DNA of 64,000 nt from JANYBV01 sp043763155 (GTDB lineage Bacteria > Pseudomonadota > Alphaproteobacteria > Rickettsiales > SXRF01), in the NCBI GenBank assembly GCA_043763155.1, contig JAYULW010000050.1, positions 21,529-85,528 on the forward strand, read 5' to 3'. The position numbers and the translations under genes were made by a program. The notes beneath the pieces were generated by a model, which worked only from the letters and a program-made list of their open reading frames with translations, was not told the DNA's origin and ran no database searches. This document shows, piece by piece, positions 59,440 to 64,000 of the stretch (position 1 is its first letter; every line of letters begins with the position of its first letter).

Positions 59440-59850
59440 ATGCGTAATACTAAAATCCTCGCCTGCCTGTCGCTGATGACTATGTTATCGGCGTGTGGCA
59501 CCCCCGACCAGGGCTACTACGACCGCAACGGCAACTACGTGCCGAACAACCCTTATAACCGCAACGCCCACGACCATGCGCCCCTTCCCGGCGGCACGCA
59601 TCCTGAGTATGATGACACGCACTACGCAAGCACGCACGCAACATGGCACTATGACCGCGCCGGCTATTATGACCAGAACGGTTATTACATCGAGCACGGC
59701 CCCAGCGTATCGAGCGACATGTTGCCGCCCCACGGCATGTGCCGTGTGTGGTTCCCTGAACGTGCCGTTATGGACCAGCCCCCCATTGAAGATTGCGATG
59801 GCATCCGTGGCCGTGTTCCCGCAGGCGCCTACGTGATTTATGGTGGCTAA
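59440..59850 (+). CDS. Unknown lipoprotein with YYDxNGxY repeats
   Basis: The protein has 136 residues. MRNTKILACLSLMTMLSAC is a lipoprotein signal, lipobox LSAC with C19. The mature part has GYYDRNGNYV and GYYDQNGYYI, a repeated YYDxNGxY unit, then a small cysteine-containing C-terminal part. Function unknown; probably anchored in the outer membrane. ACAGGAG before the ATG; its own terminator follows. Confidence 0.85.
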   Translation: MRNTKILACLSLMTMLSACGTPDQGYYDRNGNYVPNNPYNRNAHDHAPLPGGTHPEYDDTHYASTHATWHYDRAGYYDQNGYYIEHGPSVSSDMLPPHGMCRVWFPERAVMDQPPIEDCDGIRGRVPAGAYVIYGG

Positions 59851-59865
59851 GCCAAAATCACTTTA

Positions 59866-59906
59866 AATAAAAAAACCCCCGGCAATTAAATGCCGGGGGT
59901 TTTTTG
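59866..59906. terminator. Bidirectional terminator between the lipoprotein gene and cspA
   Basis: CCCCCGGCA (59876-59884) pairs with TGCCGGGGG (59891-59899) around ATTAAA. A-run on the left and T-run on the right serve both converging genes. Confidence 0.92.
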
Positions 59907-59926
59907 CTTTTACGAGCGAGTCGTAA

Positions 59927-60133
59927 TTAAGCGGCGAGCTTCAGGTTAACTGCAGAAGTCTTGCCTTTTTCGGTAGCGAGATCATAGGTAACGCGCGCGC
60001 CTTCGGCGAGGGTCGTGAGACCTGCACGTTCCAATGCGCTGATATGAACGAATGCGTCAGCACCGCCCTGGTCAGGCTGAATGAAACCAAAACCCTTGAT
60101 CGGGTTGAACCACTTTACTACACCACTAGCCAT
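59927..60133 (-). CDS. cspA: Cold-shock protein of CspA family
   Basis: The protein has 68 residues. KWFNPIKGFGFIQPDQGGADAFVHISALERAG contains RNP1 (KGFGFI) and RNP2 (VFVHIS-like). It binds single-stranded RNA and DNA and melts RNA structure. AAGGA lies 9 bases upstream of the start. The long upstream region holds a leader hairpin. CspA versus other family numbers cannot be told. Confidence 0.95.
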   Translation of the reverse strand: MASGVVKWFNPIKGFGFIQPDQGGADAFVHISALERAGLTTLAEGARVTYDLATEKGKTSAVNLKLAA

Positions 60134-60444
60134 GAGAAATATCCTTTATCTGGCGTTTAACATCTGCCTGCACCTGCAGGCAGCTTCTTAAGTCTGAAAT
60201 CAAAGGCATTAAACCTTGCCTCTTTTACGAAAATCAGGGGGATATAAGAAGACCGAAAGGACACTCTTAAAGCGCAACTGTTATCAATAAAGAGTAATAG
60301 CAAACTCGGCGGTATATGTACGGCTATTCGCCCTTAAAGTCCAGCGAATTCGTTGGCGGCTGTCTTTGCAGCCCCGGAACAATCCCTGAAATTCCTTAAC
60401 ATCCCTGCGCCCCATTACGGTAAAACCACGGATATAGGCAATAA
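60134..60444 (-). promoter_or_regulatory. cspA upstream leader with a hairpin
   Basis: This 311-base gene-free stretch separates cspA from the VPLPA gene. CTGCCTGC (60164-60171) and GCAGGCAG (60176-60183) form a perfect 8-bp hairpin about 30 bases before the cspA start. Long structured leaders regulate cold-shock mRNAs in many bacteria. The remainder shows nothing I can assign. Confidence 0.55.
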
Positions 60445-61068
60445 TTAGAGCGCCTTAAGCGCCCTGCGGCGACGGGCCGCAAACCCGTACATCCCCGCCA
60501 TAAGAGCCGCAAACATGGGCAAAGCCGCAGGCAAAGGCACCGCCGAAACCGCGTATGTTACCCCCGGCGCACCGCGCAGGAACCCGGTAAAAATGCTCTC
60601 AAACACCGCATTTCCCGTGCCGTAATTGGTGATGGTGGTGCGCGCCGTATTATTGCCCAGGTTGGCCGTCGCCAGCACCAGCGCCAAAGCCGGGCTGCCG
60701 TTAATAAGGCCCACCACATTACTCACCCCGTTCGAGTTCGCATTGCTGAACCCCGAAAGCGTATCAACCCCGTCGCTGTAGCTGTAAAGCCCTGCAGCGC
60801 GGCTGGTCCCGGTCGTAAGCAGCGGCAGCGTGTAAGTGAAGCTGATGCTCGTCATGCCCGAAAGCCTGCCGCCATCAAGGCTGCTCACAAAATGCAGCCC
60901 CCCGCTATGCGGGATATTCGTAGAGCTGAAATTATGCGTGATCGAACCCGACTGGCCCGCATACAGAATGCCCATGGCAATATTCTGCCCGTCATAATTG
61001 ACAATGCTTGCCTGCGCCGAAGACGCACCCAACACACACATCACCACAAACGCGATCAGCTTTTTCAT
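60445..61068 (-). CDS. VPLPA-CTERM-type exported protein
   Basis: The protein has 207 residues. An N-terminal signal peptide (MKKLIAFVVMCVLGASSAQA) and a C-terminal tail of VPLPAALPMF, a hydrophobic helix and RRRR mark the VPLPA variant of PEP-CTERM sorting signals, which exosortase removes. The mature part is Ser/Thr/Asn/Gly-rich, like surface or biofilm proteins. No exosortase is in the window. It is not in an operon. Confidence 0.85.
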   Translation of the reverse strand: MKKLIAFVVMCVLGASSAQASIVNYDGQNIAMGILYAGQSGSITHNFSSTNIPHSGGLHFVSSLDGGRLSGMTSISFTYTLPLLTTGTSRAAGLYSYSDGVDTLSGFSNANSNGVSNVVGLINGSPALALVLATANLGNNTARTTITNYGTGNAVFESIFTGFLRGAPGVTYAVSAVPLPAALPMFAALMAGMYGFAARRRRALKAL

Positions 61069-61250
61069 ATCATGCCCCTTAAAATGTTAACGCTTATTAA
61101 CCTAGCCCCCTACCCCCTGTCAACCTGTGAAGCCGTTTTACCCCTATTTTATAAATCCTCACCCAGCCCTGCATCGCATTCTTACCGCCAATTGCCTAAT
61201 CATTTAAGGGCGATACACGCAAATCAACTAAACCCTAGAAAGGTTATATC

Positions 61251-61748
61251 ATGACAAACGTAAGTGGCATTTTTAACAGCAAGTATGAAGCCGACCAGGC
61301 CGTATCCCGCCTGCTCAGCGAAAATTTCAAAACCAGCGAAATCAGCCTTATCATGACCGATAAGACCCGCGACACGCTGTTCACCAGCACCGACGACGAA
61401 GCCACCCGCGCAGCTAAAGGCGGCGCAACCGGCGCAACCGTTGGTGGCGCAATCGGCGCCCTCATCGCAGGCCTCACCGCAGTAGGCTCCATCGTAGTAA
61501 CCGGCGGCGCCGTGCTCGTTGCAGGCCCGATCGTAGCTGCACTGGCTGGCGCAGGCGCTGGCGGCATCGTAGGCGGCCTCGGCGGCGCGCTGATCAATGC
61601 CGGTTTCGCAGCTGACGAAGCCAACAACTTTGAAGAAGAAGTAAAAGCCGGTAAGGCCGTAGTTGTCGTACATTGCGATAGCGACCTGAAGGTTACCAAA
61701 GCCCGCACCTCGCTGCGCGTAGCAGGTGCCACCACCAAAGTTGCCTAA
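61251..61748 (+). CDS. General-stress-type protein with glycine-zipper core
   Basis: The protein has 165 residues. The N-terminal VSGIFNSKYEADQAVSRLLSENFKTSEISLIMTDK resembles the general stress protein 17M-like domain; the middle (about 61-120) is a Gly/Ala-rich hydrophobic zipper (GATGATVGGAIGALIAGLTA, GAGAGGIVGGLGGALI), and the C-terminal part returns to the soluble domain (KAVVVVHCDSDLKVTKA). AAAGG precedes the ATG. Role inferred as envelope or stress protein only. Confidence 0.8.
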   Translation: MTNVSGIFNSKYEADQAVSRLLSENFKTSEISLIMTDKTRDTLFTSTDDEATRAAKGGATGATVGGAIGALIAGLTAVGSIVVTGGAVLVAGPIVAALAGAGAGGIVGGLGGALINAGFAADEANNFEEEVKAGKAVVVVHCDSDLKVTKARTSLRVAGATTKVA

Positions 61749-61769
61749 CACCCGCTAGGCGCTTGTTGC

Positions 61770-61801
61770 GAAGGGCGGCCTCCGGGCCGCCCTTCGTGCC
61801 T
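61770..61801 (+). terminator. Terminator after the stress-type gene
   Basis: GAAGGGCGGCC (61770-61780) and GGCCGCCCTTC (61785-61795) form an 11-bp stem with a 4-base loop. The T-run is weak. Confidence 0.65.
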
Positions 61802-61859
61802 TTAAACGTATATGTTAAAAAACTGGCGCTTTCCCACGCTTTCAGTGTAAAATAATATC

Positions 61860-62285
61860 ATGTTCGATTTCTTCAGGTTTTTCACGCCCCCCACCTCCCG
61901 CTGGCAATCTCAGTCGCTCAAACAATATGGCGATTTCTGGATGATGGGCTGGTCTTCCATGCAAACGGTGTTTTACCGCAGCATGATGATCGGCGACGCC
62001 TGCACCGGGCGCATTGATTTCAACCATCCGGAATTTTCCCGCATGTCGCAGGAAAAACTGGAAGCCGCCATGCAAGGCAGCATCGCCAGCACCACCGAGC
62101 TGCAGCGCATCCTCCTGCATTCCATCAGCCACCCCGCCCTGACCCCCGTCGCCGCCATCAACCGCATGATGGACGCCTCCGTTGAATTGCTCGATGTCTC
62201 GATGAAACCCGTCCACGACACCGCCAATGCGAACGCCAAGCGCCTGCGCAGCGCCGCAACCAAGCCCAAAAAGCCTAAGGCTTAG
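61860..62285 (+). CDS. Small helical protein, possibly phasin-like
   Basis: The protein has 141 residues, helical, with aromatic- and Met-rich helices (YGDFWMMGWSSMQTVFYRSMMIG) and a basic Ala/Lys tail (AKRLRSAATKPKKPKA), as in phasins, but I see no diagnostic motif. No signal peptide. It lies alone with a weak start context. Function unknown. Confidence 0.6.
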   Translation: MFDFFRFFTPPTSRWQSQSLKQYGDFWMMGWSSMQTVFYRSMMIGDACTGRIDFNHPEFSRMSQEKLEAAMQGSIASTTELQRILLHSISHPALTPVAAINRMMDASVELLDVSMKPVHDTANANAKRLRSAATKPKKPKA

Positions 62286-62412
62286 CCCTTTTTCCCTCAA
62301 AAACCGCAGTCTTTACGCATTCCTTATCAAGGGGGCGCAACCTCATGGGAGTATCTTTACCTCTGCGTTGTTAGGGTGAAATTACCATAAACAACACATA
62401 AAGGATTATATC

Positions 62413-62484
62413 ATGCGCAGCGCTTTACTTTGGCTTATCGGGGTCCCCATTCCTCTCATCATCATCTACAACTTGTTCTTTTAA
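62413..62484 (+). CDS. 23-residue hydrophobic peptide
   Basis: MRSALLWLIGVPIPLIIIYN then LFF: one membrane helix. AAAGGA precedes the ATG by 7-8 bases. Tiny proteins starting MxSxLLWLIGxPIP are widespread in alphaproteobacteria, as I recall them; role unknown. Its good ribosome-binding site supports translation. Confidence 0.65.
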   Translation: MRSALLWLIGVPIPLIIIYNLFF

Positions 62485-62505
62485 TCACGTAAGCGGGTAA
62501 CGACC

Positions 62506-63219
62506 ATGCACGAGAAAAAACACGTAATCCTGATTGTGGACGACGAACCGCAAATCCGGAAAATGCTGAGCATCTATTTCGATGCCTCGGATTATAAAAT
62601 CGAAGAAAGCGAAAACGGCAAGCAAGCCATTCGCATGAGCGCTTCGATCAAACCCGACCTTATCGTGCTGGACTTAGGCCTGCCCGACATGGACGGCAAA
62701 GACGTCATCACCGCCATCCGCGAATGGTCGCACGTACCCATCGTGGTACTCACCGTGCGCTCTGGCGACGAAGAAGTGGTTGCCGCCCTCAACATGGGTG
62801 CCGACGACTACATCGTAAAACCTTTCAACGCCGACGTGCTCCTTGCCCGCATTCAGGCCAACTTGCGCAAATCCACCATCAAGGAAATGGGCGAACCGGA
62901 ACTGCGCAACGGGCCTATACGCATGGACCTCATCCGCCACGAAGTCTACATCAACGACGAAAAAGTAGCGCTCACCCCAAAGGAATACGACCTCCTGCGC
63001 TACTTCATCGCCAACCGCGGCAAAATGCTCACGCACAAACAACTGCTGAAAGAAATCTGGGGTCCCGCCCACAGCGACGACACGCAATATCTGCGTGTCT
63101 ATATCGGCCAGCTGCGTGACAAAATCGAGGGCAAGAAGTCCCCGAACAAAATGATCATCACCGAACCTGGTGTGGGTTACCGCATGGAAGCCGTATTGAG
63201 CGAGCCTAAAGCCGCTTAA
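62506..63219 (+). CDS. OmpR-family response regulator, KdpE-like
   Basis: The protein has 237 residues. The receiver domain (VDDEPQIRKML, phospho-acceptor D56 in VLDLGLPDMDG, then LTVRSGDEEVVAALNMGADDYIVKPF) is joined to a winged-helix DNA-binding domain (LTPKEYDLLRYFIANRGKMLTHKQLLKEIWG...LRVYIGQLRDKIE). KdpE is the closest named type (potassium transport control), but no kdpD or kdpABC lies in the window. The partner kinase is unknown. Confidence 0.92.
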   Translation: MHEKKHVILIVDDEPQIRKMLSIYFDASDYKIEESENGKQAIRMSASIKPDLIVLDLGLPDMDGKDVITAIREWSHVPIVVLTVRSGDEEVVAALNMGADDYIVKPFNADVLLARIQANLRKSTIKEMGEPELRNGPIRMDLIRHEVYINDEKVALTPKEYDLLRYFIANRGKMLTHKQLLKEIWGPAHSDDTQYLRVYIGQLRDKIEGKKSPNKMIITEPGVGYRMEAVLSEPKAA

Positions 63220-63246
63220 TCCTCCCTGCCAGCCGCACATCCAGTT

Positions 63247-63279
63247 AAAAACCCCGGCGCCCCCTCGCCGGGGTTTTTG
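63247..63279. terminator. Bidirectional terminator after the response regulator
   Basis: CCCCGGCG (63252-63259) and CGCCGGGG (63266-63273) form an 8-bp stem with a 6-base loop, A-run before, TTTTT after. Confidence 0.9.
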
Positions 63280-63384
63280 CATCTGTAATCCAATGAAAAT
63301 TTTATATCTCCGCTGGTTTTCAGTACCGCATTTTAAGAAGGAATTGCGCATAATGGTATTATGAAAAAACTAAGGAGAACCAAC

Positions 63385-63771
63385 ATGAACACAACTCTCA
63401 GCCACACCGTCGGCCTGCTCCTCGCAACCACCCTGCTGCTTGGCCATCCCGCATACGCCCAGTCCAGCGATTACAGCACCGACTCCGAAGAAGTAGATGT
63501 CGCAACCATTCATAAAGGTGATTCCGACGCCCTGAAACACGAAGCCAACGTGCGCCTGCAAGTGCAGCACGCCATCTACGCCATGATGCCCCTGAACGTC
63601 GAAGTGCTGGATGTAAACGATCAGCAGGTCAGCTCCTTCACCACGCATGACAAAACCATTTACATGCATCTGCCCGAAGGCCGCTACACCATCAAGATCA
63701 ACGGCATCATCAAAAAGAAAAGCATCGCAGTTGAAGCCGATGATCAGGTGCTGAAAAGCTACGCCATTTAA
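63385..63771 (+). CDS. Unknown exported protein
   Basis: The protein has 128 residues from the ATG at 63385 (AAGGAG ahead; an ATG at 63361 lacks one). The signal peptide MNTTLSHTVGLLLATTLLLG runs to an AYA-Q cleavage site, followed by a small beta-type periplasmic part (LNVEVLDVNDQQVSSFTTHD). Family unknown. Spaced 92 bases from the lipoprotein gene behind it. Confidence 0.75.
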   Translation: MNTTLSHTVGLLLATTLLLGHPAYAQSSDYSTDSEEVDVATIHKGDSDALKHEANVRLQVQHAIYAMMPLNVEVLDVNDQQVSSFTTHDKTIYMHLPEGRYTIKINGIIKKKSIAVEADDQVLKSYAI

Positions 63772-63863
63772 TACAACTTTTATAGCCGCGGCACTGCTTC
63801 GTGCAGCAATTTTACAACCATTCCACTACCCTTACTTTCCAACCAAATGAATAGGAGATCACT

Positions 63864-64000
63864 ATGAAGACCCCACATATCGTAACCAGCCTCATGCTTC
63901 TCGCCATGCTCAGCGCATGCGGCGAATCCACCAGTGACCGCGCCCTGAGCGGCGCAGGTATCGGTGCAGGCGTTGGCGCGCTCGGTAGTGCTGTTGCTGG
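63864..64000 (+). CDS. Glycine-zipper lipoprotein, start only
   Basis: The gene runs off the window. MKTPHIVTSLMLLAMLSAC is a lipoprotein signal with lipobox LSAC; the mature part starts GESTSDRALSGAGIGAGVGA, a glycine-zipper pattern as in outer-membrane lipoproteins. TAGGAG lies 7 bases before the ATG. Confidence 0.8.
   Translation, partial: MKTPHIVTSLMLLAMLSACGESTSDRALSGAGIGAGVGALGSAVA

Noticed and set aside
1..64000. CRISPR arrays, insertion sequences and prophage genes
   Set aside because: I looked for regular repeats, transposases, integrases and phage structural proteins on both strands and saw none.

Overview
The window is one compact stretch of a bacterial chromosome, most likely from an alphaproteobacterium. 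Pointers are a DUF1476 (ATP synthase zeta/inhibitor-type) gene beside purC, the ubiK - ybjN-like - proC run, a trxB-lysR pair, a SURF1-thrC-M16 peptidase neighbourhood, and rsmE divergent from ubiA. A phasin, a VPLPA-CTERM-type protein and polyphosphate genes suggest a free-living or environmental cell with an LPS outer membrane (hldD). I cannot name the genus. No phage, insertion sequence, CRISPR array, rRNA or replication origin is visible.

Layout. 0-4.3 kb (mostly minus): the start of the division cluster (rsmH, mraZ with a promoter and a four-repeat MraZ box), rpsD with a strong promoter, then four unrecognised proteins, two of them rich in glycine-zipper helices. 4.3-9.6 kb: a single-membrane-span protein divergent from rluD, a thiamine-diphosphate 2-oxoacid decarboxylase, an entericidin-type lipoprotein, and a maoC-grx4-bolA set. 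9.7-15.6 kb: purine synthesis, with purL on plus and purC-purS-purQ on minus, then DUF1476. 15.7-19.5 kb: a TerB/J-domain protein, an AT-rich PIN-like gene, an EamA transporter, an amidase, RNase P RNA and a SixA-type phosphatase. 19.6-26.2 kb: ppk1 and ppx around two tandem membrane methyltransferase-like genes. 26.2-34.5 kb: an unknown pair with an in-frame amber codon, hldD, ubiK, ybjN-like, proC, a membrane protein, a phasin and uvrC.

35-42.8 kb (plus): a Kef-type antiporter, the prs-rplY-pth-ychF run, a two-domain FKBP isomerase and an aspartate aminotransferase. 43.2-45.8 kb (minus): ahpC-trxB-lysR, a peroxide defence set. 45.9-55.8 kb: SURF1, an M32 carboxypeptidase, thrC, a GNAT, an M16 peptidase, gshA-rsmE (minus), ubiA and an EAL protein. 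55.9-64 kb: tRNA-Thr, two large unknown proteins, a zinc metallopeptidase, a GIY-YIG protein, envelope lipoproteins, cspA, a VPLPA-CTERM protein, a stress-type protein and a KdpE-like regulator.

The plus strand looks C-rich over nearly the whole window whichever strand is coding, so the window probably lies in one replichore with minus as leading strand. Genes are packed tightly, with ATGA or TAATG start/stop overlaps and 4-nt tail-to-tail overlaps. The points most worth a second look are the in-frame amber codon at 27453-27455, a nested hairpin that hides the ubiK ribosome-binding site, the methyltransferase-like pair between ppk1 and ppx, the AT-rich PIN-like gene, a 108-bp imperfect inverted repeat at 42913-43020, and the families of unrecognised proteins.
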